Below are positions 16,101 through 25,304 of a DNA stretch of 64,000 bases, one piece after another (the first letter of the stretch is position 1; every line of letters begins with the position of its first letter). This DNA comes from Uranotaenia lowii. Taxonomy: Eukaryota; Arthropoda; Insecta; Diptera; Culicidae. Below the pieces are notes generated by a model that saw only the letters and a list, made by a program, of their open reading frames with translations, ran no database searches and was not told the DNA's origin. Both the position numbers and the translations under genes were made by a program. The stretch lies in assembly GCF_029784155.1 (NCBI RefSeq), contig NC_073691.1, positions 146,322,496 through 146,386,495 on the forward strand, in the 5' to 3' direction.

Positions 16101-19100
16101 GAGCGGTGTCCTCGTTAGCTGCTGATATTGTGGCGGTGGTCATGCCTATCTCGGTCTTGCTAGAGGAACAGGCACATGCTCGATGTGTGGAAACGTGCCA
16201 GAGAGGCCTCGATGCCCAGCAGGCAGCACCGGAATGCAGCCAATGGACCCATCGGTTGATTCCTAACATCGGATTTTGGATTATCGGAGACATGGAGAAG
16301 TAGATTTCTGCATGACGCAGTTCTTGACTGGTCACTGATGCTTGCTTCATGCAGTATTACCATCGGTTTTACACGTGGCCTCGTCATTCTGCCCAACCTG
16401 CGGTGACACAGTTGAGACACCAGAGCACATAGTGTTCAACTGTCCGAGGTTCGAAGGGGTACGCACTAACATGCTTGCCGCCTGCGGACCAGACACGACA
16501 GCCGACAATATCGTGCGGAGGATTCGTGAGGATGCCAATACTTGGCGCGTGGACAACGATGGGTTCACCCGAACGCGAGTCTAGGATTAGCTTATTTCGA
16601 TTCGGCACACGGACTGGCAAAGAGGAGTGAACCTCGAGCCCAACCAAGTGGAGCCAAGATCTCGAGTCGTTAGAGGAGAATTGGAAGAATATTGTTCATC
16701 GGGTTATGTCGTAAGACGGAAAACCATGTAAATAAAATAAGCAGTGTAGACTACACCTGCGGATTACCAGCGAAAAGTGTAGGATGTCTATTATAAGTTC
16801 AAGTTTGTAGCAGACCGCGAACATTGAAGGATTACTTGACTGGCTGAGGGCTGTTGCCCTGTTGAGTAGAGAGCATTGATTATGAGTTTTATCCATTCGT
16901 TTTCCCTCCCCCTGGAGATCGCACTTTTCTTTGCTTCGAGCGCAATACACATTCTTCGGGAATGCTCTTCACTCGTAATCGAGTGAAATCAAAGCGAGGT
17001 AGCGAACGAAGTCAGCGCTCGAATGACTGCTGCCTGTGAATGAAATTATACAATGATGAAATATTATGTTTGGACCACTTTACAAAGCAACGAATAATAC
17101 TGTTACAAATCATCGAATTCCAGGACTTTCTTCTGCTGGTGTTCGTTGATTTCGAAAAAGCACCACCACTGAACCACGAAAACATCTGGGCTGCTGTTAG
17201 ACGACGAGTAGTCTATCTCATCGGAGCACAGTACGAGGCATTTTCATGCAAGATCTTGCTCGACAGTGTCTTGTCCGATCTAATCCCGGTAACTAATGGA
17301 GTGAGACAAGGATGTATTTTATCACTGCTGCTTTTTCTCATCGTAATGGATGAGATCTTGACTGAATCGATTGACTGTTGTAGACCAAACCGAGGATTGC
17401 CGTGGAATGCTTCGACAATAGAGCAACTGAACGACCTTGACCTGGCAGACGATATTGTTTTGCTCGCTCAAACACAACAAGACATGCAGATCAAACTCGA
17501 CGACCTCACCGGAAGCTCCAAAGCAGCAGGTATCAAAATCAATGTCGGAAAGACCAAGTCGATAGAAATCAACACAGTGAATCCCTCCAATTTCGTGGTA
17601 GCTGGGTAACAAGTTGAGAAAGTGGAGTGCTTCCAGTATCTTGGTAGCCAGATAACGCCTAATGGTGGTACCAGGAAAGACATCGAAACCCGGCTCAGAA
17701 AGGCCCGGTTTGTGTTTGCGAGTCTCCGGAACATCTGGCGCTCATGTCAGATATCTCTACGAACGAAAATCCGAACCTTCAACTCAAACGTCAAATCCGC
17801 ATTGCTGGAGATGGATTTGGCACACGCTGCAAAGAGATGAAAACGAGATTTGCAGAGAGGCGCTTGACTGGAATTCAGTTAGGCATCGAAGAAGAGGCAG
17901 GCCCAGAAGCTCGTGGCGACGTAGTCTAGCCGCTGAAATCCGCACTTTTGACGAGAACCTTGGCTGGCAGCAAATGAAGACGCTGGCTCCGAATTGCAGT
18001 GGAGATCTTTTATCTCAGCCCTATGCCTCGGTCAATCGGCGCCGGACCCTTAGATAGGTAGATATAAGGTAACATTGACAACGATTTGGAAGCCTTAAGC
18101 CAATCGTCCTTGTGGAACAGTCGACCGGAAACTGCGTGGTGAGATTTTGAAGACGATTAAGAGGAATTCAAATCTGTCGGACCGTGAATTTTCCAGAAAA
18201 TTCGGTGCTGCCCATAGTACCATGAGGAGAATTCGATTCCGAGAAGGAATCAAGTTGTATGGAGCTCCGACCATAAAACAGAATAGGCCAACATCCGTGC
18301 TCGGAAGCTACCTCCGACCAGGTGCTGACCAAGTTCGATGGGTGTCTTCTGATGGACGATGAATCTTATGACTTCGGGCAAATCTCTGGTCAAAAATTTT
18401 ACTTGGAAACGGCTCGGAGGATGTTCCAGGCAAATTTAAATTTGTTTTTGCCGACAAATTTGCACGAAAATTTATGATTTGGCAGGGCATTTGCAGATAA
18501 CGTGGCGTTTTAGTTACAAATGAGACAATGACGTCTCGGAAATATACCAAAAAAGTGTCTCCAAAAACAAATTCTGCTATTCATTCGATTCCACGACCAT
18601 CCCGTAATGTTTTGGCCAGATTTGGCAGGCTGTCATTACAGCAAAGTCGTTCAAGAATGGTATGCAGAGAAAGGGGTCCAGTTTGTTCCGTAAAACCTTA
18701 ACCCACCTAACCGCCCCCAGTTACGAAATACTGGGATATCATGAAGAGGAGACTCAAGGCGAAGGGAAAGGTTTTAAAAGCAAAAGACAATCAGATGAAG
18801 ATCTGGTGGAAAAAGATAACTAAACAATGGACGAAGAAGGTAAGCGCCGCCTGATGAGCCTCGTTTCAGGAAAAATTTGAGAATTCCTTCGAAACCGTGT
18901 CGAATAATTTTATCCGTACTTTTCCTTGAAAGTAGGAAGAAAACGCTACATTTGTATAGAAAGAGATTTTGAATTCAAAAACAATAACTGAAATACAGGC
19001 AATTGTTTTTGTTCCAGTTGGAATGCTAGAAAATACCTAAAAATGCAGTTTCATATTCTAATAGTTTATAGATGCATTATTATTCACTTTTTCACAGTGA

Positions 19101-22100
19101 ATTTTATGAAATAATCTTGATTTGTGTAGAAAAACATAAGTGGTACTGTTCTTATTTTGGACCTTCTTTTCATATCGTTAATCCTCAACGCCAATTGTTT
19201 AAATTTATGCTCGATTTATGCCTTAAACTTTTTAAAACAAATTGTAGAAGAAAAATTTGACGAATTTTAATCATTCGTTTTATCAAGCAAAACACATGTT
19301 GGTACTATTCTTTTTTCGCTTACTGTATGTAAACATTCTCATATTCATGAATATAAACGAACTAAGAATTTCAAATGGTGCATACGAACTCACCTAAATT
19401 GAGCAGTCCAAGTATCAAAATGACACACCCTGCCAAAAAGGCAGACAGAATCGCAAATGCTGGTCCGAGGTTGGCCACGTGAATCTGCACCATCAGGGAC
19501 ATGATGGCTGTCGGTCCGATTGTGATGTCCTTGCAGCTGCCGAAGATGAAGTAGACGAAGCACCCGATGAAGGCAGAATAGAGTCCGTACTGGGGCTCCA
19601 GGCTGGCGACTACGGCATAGGCAATGCCCTGCGGGATCACCGTTAGGCCTACCGTAAGTCCGGCCACCACATCTTCCAGGAAGAAGCGACGTTCGTAGTT
19701 CGGGAGCCAGCTCAGTATAGGCAACCGCTTCTTGACCAGCTTAGTGCTGCAACATCCCTTCCGGAGTCGGTTTCTCAGCAGTGATCCCAGCTGTGGCATC
19801 CGCTCCGTGTAATCCTCTTCCGCATCTAGTGATATCAACCGAGGGGAATCGGTACCCAAAGAAATGAATCAAACAAAGAAAAAAGAAACTGATTAGCGCA
19901 TTATCGTCACAACAAACAGAGGACCGGTTCAGGTAAGTTTTGGAATCGTCCAAGGTCATCGGAAAGAGCGGAAAGACTAGGCGGATTTTGCTGTCGCGTT
20001 TATTATTGTAACATCATCGGAACGTGCCGGCCGGGAACGCGATTGTGCGGAGGTGTGATTCGTCTCCGGGCGGCGCGATATTTGACTTATCAACGATTCG
20101 AAGCACGTGCTTGCCCCGGTCTGAATCCGCAATTTGGGCTTGCACTTTACTGTTAATCACGCTGATGGCGGGAAGCCAGAGTGAACAGCAAGCAAAATGT
20201 AATTCACCTGACGTTGTTCCCGGTTGGACCGATTACACTAGTTTACAAAATTTAAAAAAAATCGTGAACTTGATTAACTGACCAACATTTTTAATGTAAA
20301 ATCGGGCGCTGAATCCGAAAATGAAATTCAAAAAAATCTCAGTAGAACCGTTTTTGAGTTATGCTCCAAATATGAAATTTCGAAAAAATAAAAAAAAGTT
20401 CTTGTACTTAGATTAAAATATCTCGGACGGCTTAACAGTAATTTGAAATCCCGCTTTTGCATATTGAAGGTGAATAAGTTTTCTATCGGTCATCTGAACA
20501 CTGTTTTTGCGTTTGACCAACAGTATTGCTGATATTAGTGACTTTATGATAAAAAAAATTATAAAAAACGCATTTTTTTTAGAGAAAATTCTGTTTCAAC
20601 GAAAGTTTTAGACTCGATGGTAGCATTTAAAAAATCTGATTTTCTTTTGCGCTTGAATGGTAATTTAAAACAAAGATTTCAAGTGGTTATTTATCAAAAT
20701 TGGTTGAAAATTGAAAAAGTTATGGCTATTTTACCATAACTGAAATTTTTGGAGTTTTTAATAATTTAACGAACCGCAGTACACTTATCATAGTGTAGGA
20801 AGAATGAAACATAATAAATCTCACTCGCTCCAAGTCAAAATTATTTATAAGCTTACCAGAAGGTCACATGCCAAGTTTCTGGAAGATCTGACCAAAGGGA
20901 GGGGTTGCTTAAGTCTCAAACGTGAATACAATTTTGAGGTATTTTGCCCGGAAGGAACGAAAAATACTGGTTTTTCATCAATAACTTTTTTCATCACTAG
21001 CTGATTGTTTTTTATGGTTAATTTTCTTAAAGCCTAAGTTGAGACAAATATTTCACCCGAAGACTGTAACTCGATTGGATTTGAAACAGAAAAGTTATTG
21101 CGGTTCAAAGATTGTATTTTGGTCGAAAATTGTCGTATAAAACGCAATGCGTAAAAAGTACTCATTGCGTGTTGGACAAAATTTGCAGCCTTTGAACCGC
21201 AATAACTTTTCTGTTTCAAATCCAATCGAGTTACAGTCTTCGGGTGAAATATTTGTCTCAACTTAGGCTTTAAAAAAATCAACCATAAAAAACAATCAGC
21301 TAGTGATGAAAAAAGTTATTGATGAAAAACCAGTATTTTTCGTTCCTTCCGGGCAAAATACCTCAAAATTGTATTCACGTTTGAGACTTAAGCAACCCCT
21401 CCCTTTGGTCAGATCTTCCAGAAAATTGGCATGTGACCTTCTGGTAAGCTTATAAATAATTTTGACTTGGAGCGAGTGAGATTTATTATGTTTCATTCTT
21501 CCTATACTATGATAAGTGTACTGCGGTTCGTTAAATTATTAAAAACTCCAAAAATTTCAGTTATGGTAAAATAGCCATAACTTTTTCAATTTTCAACCGA
21601 TTTTGATAAATAACCACTTGAAATCTTTGTTTTAAATTACCATTTAAGCGCAAAAGAAAATCAGATTTTTTAAATGCTATCATCGAGTCTAAAACTTTCG
21701 TTGAAACAGAATTTTCTCTAAAAAAATGCGTTTTTTATAATTTTTTTTTCTCATAAAGTCACTAATATCAGCAATACTGTTGGTCAAACGCAAAAACAGT
21801 GTTGAGATGACCGATAGAAAACTTATTAACCTTCAATATGCAAAAGAGGGATTTCAAATTACTGTTAAGCCGTCCGAGATATTTTAATCTAAGTACAAGA
21901 ACTTTTTTAATTTTTTCGAAATTTCATATTTGGAGCATAACTCAAAAACGCTTCTACTGAGATTTTTTTGAATTTCATTTTCGGATTCAGCGCCCGATTT
22001 CACATTGGAAATGACCTTCAGTTTACTGAGTTCAAAAATGCTGTAAACTAGTGTTATCATCGAAATCGAAACAAAGAATGCGCCCGGTTGGAATTATGGT

Positions 22101-22259
22101 TCATTGTTAAACTGTTGTTTGTCCGGAACCGTTCATGAGGAACATACCTATAGCCAGTTTACCGCCGCCACCATCGGGATTCTTGTATCCATCCGGGATC
22201 AACTTCGGTATCGATCCGACACGAACCGGAATGGAACTGTCCGGGAGTTTCGGCGACAT
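7146..22259 (-). CDS. SLC26-type anion (sulfate) transporter with STAS domain, four exons
   Basis: Plasma- or organelle-membrane anion exchanger of the SLC26/SulP family, nearest in style to insect sodium-independent sulfate transporters (SLC26A11-like); the substrate is inferred from family. Exons on the - strand are 22259-22148, 19825-19394, 8546-8187 and 8116-7146. All three introns are phase 1 and the joined CDS is exactly 1875 nt (624 aa). The core exons show the SulP signature [19 protein letters not shown] and QYGLYSAF (about residues 94-120), [20 protein letters not shown] opening exon 3, several hydrophobic membrane spans, and a C-terminal STAS domain (about residues 505-610) with [18 protein letters not shown]. 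Exons 2-4 are firm. Exon 1 ([15 protein letters not shown]...) is inferred from a perfect donor CTATAG|GTATGT and phase match; the exon-2 acceptor (ATATCACTAG) has a poor pyrimidine tract. Alternatively translation starts at the Met at 19799. Introns 1 and 2 are swollen by transposons, mostly on the opposite strand. Confidence 0.88.
8600..9803 (+). mobile_element. R1-clade-like non-LTR retrotransposon remnant, 5' part (endonuclease and RT)
   Basis: Degenerate LINE pol reading + (antisense to the host gene) inside SLC26 intron 2. From about 8640 it gives an APE-type endonuclease block ([17 protein letters not shown], then an RG..LLEAL.KLN.DLGN pattern). From 9128 it gives reverse transcriptase: [64 protein letters not shown] and [21 protein letters not shown]. 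Several stops and frameshifts and a short (TGAGT)n patch at 9687-9700 show it is dead. It is interrupted at 9803 by a Transib element and continues at 15584. The RT motif wording resembles R1/TRAS/Waldo elements; clade assignment is by eye. Confidence 0.8.
10640..10748 (-). pseudogene. Transib transposase, continuation beyond the nested insertion
   Basis: Joined across the ORF1-only element, keeping one copy of ATGTCAG, the - strand reads on from ...VFKRLL into [13 protein letters not shown], the expected continuation of the Transib C-terminal region, then meets a stop. This confirms the boundaries of the nested insertion. Confidence 0.65.
10749..12233 (+). mobile_element. ORF1-only non-LTR-type retroelement with poly(A) tail and 7-bp target duplication
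   Basis: A 1.5-kb unit flanked by ATGTCAG (10742-10748 and 12234-12240), ending in a run of about 20 A (12216-12233) preceded by an A-rich AATAAA-like stretch. It contains one intact ORF (10829-11920) and no reverse transcriptase or endonuclease. Structure and duplication indicate target-primed retroposition. It must have been mobilised by another LINE's RT, or is an internally deleted LINE. It sits in the Transib transposase and therefore postdates it. Confidence 0.75.
10829..11920 (+). CDS. LINE ORF1-type nucleic-acid-binding protein with one CCHC knuckle
   Basis: Uninterrupted 363-codon ORF, the longest intact transposon ORF in the window. The N-terminal half (about residues 1-165) is a compact basic region with an RRM-like rhythm ([37 protein letters not shown]). 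A single zinc knuckle [17 protein letters not shown] lies at about residues 171-187. The C-terminal third is charged and low in complexity ([18 protein letters not shown]), probably disordered. This is the layout of ORF1/Gag-like proteins of insect LINEs (I/Jockey/LOA-type), which coat the element RNA. The ATG is preceded by about 80 bp of leader. No pol follows before the poly(A). The intact frame suggests recent insertion. Host function is not implied. Confidence 0.75.
   Translation: MEPKREKTVKFHFGNQTRNPTNGEVFNFFRKNGWKCDDLSAMYREDFSLLVKFQSEEFLQMAIAKLDNPVLFEYADGSLVNVTVSEANRSLKYLRIFGLPPEVEDHYISIVLTRFGKVKQLVRERYSIDSGFPILNGVRGVYMEVENEVPANLEIQYIKAKIHYEGMRKECFVCGALDHLKVHCPKKRNLNIRLLGNKENSSFASVVANGINVLTESKKKSTLSRKPVTSSVLDTRRIEVAADVTVEIGDNVDTVEDHGNPRVLSGNQDHALANNVACDKAEENERVENAGEEWREVEKREKTKKRDRRSFKEKGEETSENETPGRKQIIVAAKGEDYHRMQARFSRSRETRSASCDLIRRKK
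12234..13150 (-). pseudogene. Transib transposase remnant (RAG1-core relative)
   Basis: On the - strand a broken transposase reads from about 13135 ([15 protein letters not shown]...) through an ORF at 12907-12491 containing [13 protein letters not shown], then [20 protein letters not shown], a Transib hallmark. After a frameshift, 12420-12241 gives [28 protein letters not shown] and [10 protein letters not shown]. The SEEAGETRN box is where Transib and RAG1 carry the last catalytic glutamate (E962 in mouse RAG1), as I recall the alignment. The chain is cut at FKRLL by the ORF1-only retroelement and resumes at 10748 with LTSDPYFSL. The upstream N-terminal part is poorly readable. Not functional. 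Confidence 0.72.
13893..14254 (-). mobile_element. 3' LTR of an LTR retroelement (minus orientation) with adjacent polypurine tract
   Basis: On the - strand a 362-bp block starts TGTAACGGA and ends TCCGCTACA, i.e. TG...CA ends with an imperfect 9-bp inverted repeat. Immediately upstream on that strand is a polypurine tract, AGTAGGGGGAGA (about 14255-14266), the primer for plus-strand synthesis and the mark of a 3' LTR. Inside are a TATA-like TATATAAG (13979-13972) and AATAAA (13957-13952). No second LTR or pol was found; instead UBE2Q-derived sequence lies upstream. Family (Gypsy, BEL or Copia) cannot be told. Confidence 0.7.
14580..15312 (-). pseudogene. Retrocopied pseudogene of UBE2Q-type ubiquitin-conjugating enzyme
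   Basis: Intronless - strand copy of a UBE2Q (E2 Q1/Q2) coding region. From an ATG at 15308 it reads a basic leader, then [48 protein letters not shown], a stretch shifted out of frame, then [13 protein letters not shown], where the Cys is the catalytic position. Then a TGA stands where the family has Trp, followed by [38 protein letters not shown] and [12 protein letters not shown] with a further stop. The UBC fold is thus recognisable but dead (two frameshifts, at least two stops). It is followed on the same strand by about 300 bp of unassigned sequence and a polypurine tract plus 3' LTR, so it was probably reverse-transcribed within an LTR-retroelement particle. The 5' end abuts the Transib right TIR. 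Confidence 0.82.
15584..16745 (+). mobile_element. R1-clade-like non-LTR remnant, 3' part (RT thumb and CCHC end)
   Basis: Direct continuation of the element at 8600-9803 after removal of the Transib: the reading resumes with [15 protein letters not shown], the F-DD catalytic box of RT (FADD changed to FDD). Further on are [20 protein letters not shown], then a C-terminal cysteine/histidine motif [21 protein letters not shown] near 16390-16455, typical of the end of R1-type pol. The tail at 16640-16690 contains CTCGAGTCGTTAGAGGAGAA, a motif that recurs as a tandem array at 62.6 kb. Many stops; non-functional. The 3' end is about 16740, near AAATAAAATAAGC. Confidence 0.78.
16746..17079. other. 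SLC26 intron 2 sequence between elements, nothing recognised
   Basis: Moderate-GC sequence without coding or repeat signatures that I can name; it may be part of the 3' end of the R1-like or the 5' end of the next element. Confidence 0.4.
17080..18070 (+). mobile_element. RTE-type non-LTR retrotransposon remnant, RT and 3' end
   Basis: 5'-truncated pol: NEFQDF-like entry ([17 protein letters not shown]), [43 protein letters not shown], then [12 protein letters not shown] (A-DD active site), [30 protein letters not shown], and a C-terminal [19 protein letters not shown] block. The longest intact piece is 17040-17609. The expected stretch between [14 protein letters not shown] and [17 protein letters not shown] is deleted. 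The tail ends near 18055 in TAGATAGGTAGATATA-like sequence. The same family, with the upstream half, lies at 34965-37735. RTE/BovB-like clade is my best reading, not proven. Confidence 0.75.
18075..18935 (+). mobile_element. DD37E mariner/Tc1-type transposon remnant
   Basis: Degenerate transposase on +. The helix-turn-helix region is [20 protein letters not shown]...[13 protein letters not shown]. Then, across stops and frameshifts, come a first catalytic block ([12 protein letters not shown] near 18355-18375), [22 protein letters not shown] (18610-18670) and NPPNRPQLR near 18705. It follows directly on the RTE remnant in SLC26 intron 2. Terminal repeats not found. Same superfamily as the copies at 24.1, 30.1 and 61.8 kb. 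Confidence 0.7.
18936..19393. other. Remaining SLC26 intron 2, AT-rich, nothing recognised
   Basis: No ORF with family motifs and no obvious terminal repeats; ends at the donor of SLC26 exon 2 (19393-19392 on the - strand). Confidence 0.4.
20236..22053. mobile_element. Palindromic non-autonomous DNA element with CACTAG termini and TTA duplication
   Basis: A 1818-bp element in SLC26 intron 1. It begins CACTAGTTTACA and ends with the reverse complement, flanked by TTA at 20233-20235 and 22054-22056. Nearly the whole element is an inverted repeat: arms about 20290-21110 and 21190-22010 (about 820 bp each, highly similar) around an 80-bp spacer. Mirror-image 66-codon ORFs ([17 protein letters not shown]...) lie at 20804-21004 + and 21296-21496 -, differing at one residue as read, but look like accidental ORFs of the arms. 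CACTA-type ends and a 3-bp duplication fit the CMC (CACTA/Mirage/Chapaev) superfamily; no transposase is present. Confidence 0.75.
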
Positions 22260-23115
22260 CACTGCTTCCACTTATTGGAAGAACGTTCTGAGCACTATGA
22301 GCACTATTGTAGTTTTGTTACGACTGGCGCTGGCTGATAGCTGGTAATTGCAACTTGGACAATAGAAACTATAACCTATATATGAATCTAACTGAACTAT
22401 GAAAAACCGGAATCCTCGTAGTGCCGATAAGCCACTTCGATTATCTACAGTAACGGGCATGAATGTTCCACTTGACAAAAGTGACCTGCCCTGCTCTAGA
22501 GGTCATTGACCCAACAATTGTAACTAATAACTTTTAATTCATTAAGGTCAAAATCTACTGTATTGTTTAAATACATTTCCATAAAAAAAATTTGGACAAT
22601 ACTTTAAATCATGTACGCTACTGTAGGTTGCAATAGTGCAGAAAGTACGCACATGACGATTGATTGACTGCTAGTTAGGCTTCAAACTCAATAATTTCTC
22701 AGTGTTATCAAGAATGGGCAAGTTTGATATGGGAATGGGAACTCCAAGCGAAGCAGGAAAGTGATTGGAAATTTACCTTATACATATACGCAATGAAATT
22801 TCCCCAGCAGAACATGGAAAAAGTTATGAAACACGAATAAAGTGGGATACATTAGATTAAAATAATCCAATTTAACCAAAGATTCCTGTATTCCTGTAGA
22901 TTCAATCAGAATTAAAGTTTCTTGGCCTGGCCACCCAGTCGACAAAACCAGGGGATGCGGAAAAAAGTTGAGATTTAAAATTGTTTGGAAAAAATGTGGG
23001 AAAAACTTGAGAAATCCTGCGCAAATCAGTTTCAGCATCATTATTTTTATTTTTTTTTTCAAATAAAATAACATCGGAGCAATCATGCCAAATCCCAACT
23101 AGGTGACTTGCAAAT
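22260..23115. other. Upstream of SLC26 exon 1; promoter not identified
   Basis: This should hold the SLC26 5' UTR and promoter on the - strand if exon 1 is right. A CTCAGAACG initiator-like motif lies about 35 bp upstream of the ATG, but I see no clear TATA. The rest is AT-rich with no recognisable gene. Confidence 0.3.
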
Positions 23116-23375
23116 CGTCTTAAAAATCTGCGCTTCCAAAGTCATTCCGTCTTAACAAACAATCAGCAGTAGCAGCCTTAAAAATCTGCGCTTCCAAAGC
23201 CATTCCTTCTTTCTCCAGTGGCCGATTCAGAAACTATTTTGTTCTAGCAGCAGCCTTTAAAATCTGTGCCCCCTGTGCCAATCCGTCTTTCTACCAGAGA
23301 CTGAATCAGAAATAAATTTGTCGTAGCAGCAGCCTCGACAATCTGTGCTCTCTGTTCTTATTCTACCAACCACTT
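23116..23375. repeat. Degenerate tandem repeat, about 75-bp unit, three to four copies
   Basis: The phrase AAAATCTGYGCTYCCAAAG followed by CATTCCGTCTTTC and then TAGCAGCAGCC recurs at about 23121, 23178, 23258 and 23338 with increasing divergence. No ORF runs through it. Confidence 0.65.
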
Positions 23376-24132
23376 CATTGTCGTGATTAAGTTATTATTG
23401 TGAACTTTAGCCTTTCTTCTTTTCATCAGATTAAATTCAATCATGATTAAATTTCAAAACGTTATTTTTTTTTTTCAAATTCAAGATATAACAGCGAAAT
23501 TTTTCAATGAACTCTTCAATTGAAAATGAAGGAAAGAAATTTAAATTAAGATTTATGATATTAATTAACAGTCATTATAATTTTCTTAAACATTTTTAAG
23601 TCATCGTTAACTTCTGACCTGATCTGAGATGTACTTAAAGAATTAGAATTATGATTCAATGTCGTATGAAATTATATTTTGCTGAAAATAATTATTCGCA
23701 TTAGTTTTCTGGTGTTTCGGATATATTGATATCAAATTTGTAAATTAGACTGCTCAAGTGAACTTGAAAGCAAATTTCTAGTTCAGAATAAGAAACACAG
23801 TTTTGATAAATCTATAAATGACTTACCGAAAACAGCATTCATTCTGATTTATATTGAAAAATATTTGTAACACTTTTTATTCTTTAGAATTTGTGTGATG
23901 TTTATGACTCATGAGTAACAAATTGGCTTTAGAAATAAATTTCTTTATTCATAGCGCATTTTGGCATTGTTATTATTTCTAATTAAACTTAGGAAACCCC
24001 TTCCCCACCATTGGGAGCTATGTTTCCGAGATATTCAAAGCCTAATTTAAGTGTTGCACACTTATTTAAGATTTCATTGTGGTCCTCAATGTGTTAGGTA
24101 ATCAATAACCTTTTTAAAAATATAATTTTTTA
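23376..24132. other. AT-rich intergenic DNA, nothing recognised
   Basis: No coding, RNA or terminal-repeat signature seen. Confidence 0.4.
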
Positions 24133-25304
24133 TACTACGGTCAAAATTCGGTCGATATCAACTTAATGTATTTCTTTCAATTTTGCATTTAAAAAACCTG
24201 AACACCCCTCATTTTGAAGGTGTGTGTGTGTAGAATGTTGCTCCTATTTTGATTTTGGAATTCACTCTTCAGTTGTCAAAATGCCGTCCAAGGAAAAAGA
24301 GCAGCGTATCAAAATTTTGCTCGCACATCGCAAAAATCCGAGCTACTCGCACGCAAAGCTAGCAAAATCGCTAAATGTAATTAAAGTGTTTGAGAAACGT
24401 TAGTCGACAGCCAGGAAGTCTGGATCGGGTGGAAATCGAAAACCGGAAGCCGCTGAGATGACAAAGAGAGTTGCCGGTAGTTTCAAGCGAAACCCTAACC
24501 TCTCTCTCCGAGATGCCGCAAATAAGCTTGGTGTATCGTCTACAACCGTGCATCGAGCCAAAAAACGGGCCGGACTATCGACTTACAAGAAGGTAGTGAC
24601 TCCAAATCACGATGATAAACAAAATACGACGGCCAAAGCGCGATCCCGGAGGCTGTACACGACGATGCTGACGAAGTTTGACTGCGTGGTAATGGACGAC
24701 GAAACCTACGTCAAAGCCGACTTCAAGCAGCTTCCGGTTTGGCAAGCCATCTGTACCTGTGGCTTGAAAAGCAGCATTTTCATAGCTTCCAGGACTGTCA
24801 ACCAAGAAATTTTCGTGAAAAAGTGTTTGAAAAAACGTCTGCTGCCTTTCCTGAAAAAGCACGGTTGTTCCGTACTGTTTTGGCCGGATTTGGCATCTTG
24901 CCATTACGGTAAAAAGGCCATAGAGTGGTACGCCGCCAACAACGTGCAGGTGGTTCCCAAGGACAAGAACCCTCCCAACACGCAAGAGCTCCGCCCATTT
25001 GAGAAATACTGGGCTATTGTCAAGCGGAACCTAAAGAAGACCAAAAAACTGCTAAGGACGAGCAGCAGTTCAAGGCAAACTGGCTTTCTGCGGCGAAGAA
25101 GGTGGACAAGGTGGCTGTACAAAATCTGATGGTAGGGGTTAAGCGTAAGGCCCGGCAATTCGGATTTGGAAAAGCGGAAGACTAACTGAATATTTTTCCT
25201 GAATTTTATACTAATTAAACTTGAAAAAGAAATTTAATTTGATTTTTTAAACAAACGATTTCACCGATTTACACGCGTTTCCCTTGACCAAGTTTTGACC
25301 GTAT
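24133..25304 (+). mobile_element. ITmD37E-type transposon, nearly complete
   Basis: A 1.17-kb element with inverted termini containing TACGGTCAAAA (left from about 24135; right copy reading TTTTGACCGTA up to 25303), as in the IS630-Tc1-mariner superfamily, which inserts at TA. It holds one transposase reading frame (24281-25185) interrupted by a single stop and one frameshift. Low decay suggests this is the youngest DD37E copy here. Confidence 0.8.
24281..25185 (+). pseudogene. DD37E mariner/Tc1-type transposase, one stop and one frameshift
   Basis: Starts MPSKEKEQRIKILLAHRKN with a helix-turn-helix, then a TAG at 24401-24403 (codon 41). It continues in frame through RNPNLSLRDAANKLGVSSTTVHRAKKRAG (second helix-turn-helix), VVMDDETYVKADFKQ (first catalytic Asp region), FWPDLASCHYGKKAIEWYAANNVQVVP and NPPNTQELRPFEKYWAIVKRNLKK. 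Exactly 37 residues lie between the second Asp (WPD) and the Glu of FEKYW, the DD37E signature of mosquito ITmD37E elements. A 1-nt indel near 25045-25055 shifts the last 45 codons; the other frame continues to ...FGFGKAED and a stop at 25185. Cut-and-paste transposase in life; inactive as read. Confidence 0.85.

Noticed and set aside
19741..19959. ATG-started frame on - overlapping SLC26 exon 2 ([15 protein letters not shown]...)
   Set aside because: It is in a different frame from the transporter and cannot be spliced into it; treated as a shadow.
22104..22347. Plus-strand ORFs ([20 protein letters not shown]...)
   Set aside because: The opposite strand in the same place gives an ATG frame ending at a perfect donor that joins in phase to the SLC26 gene; the + frames are taken as its shadow.
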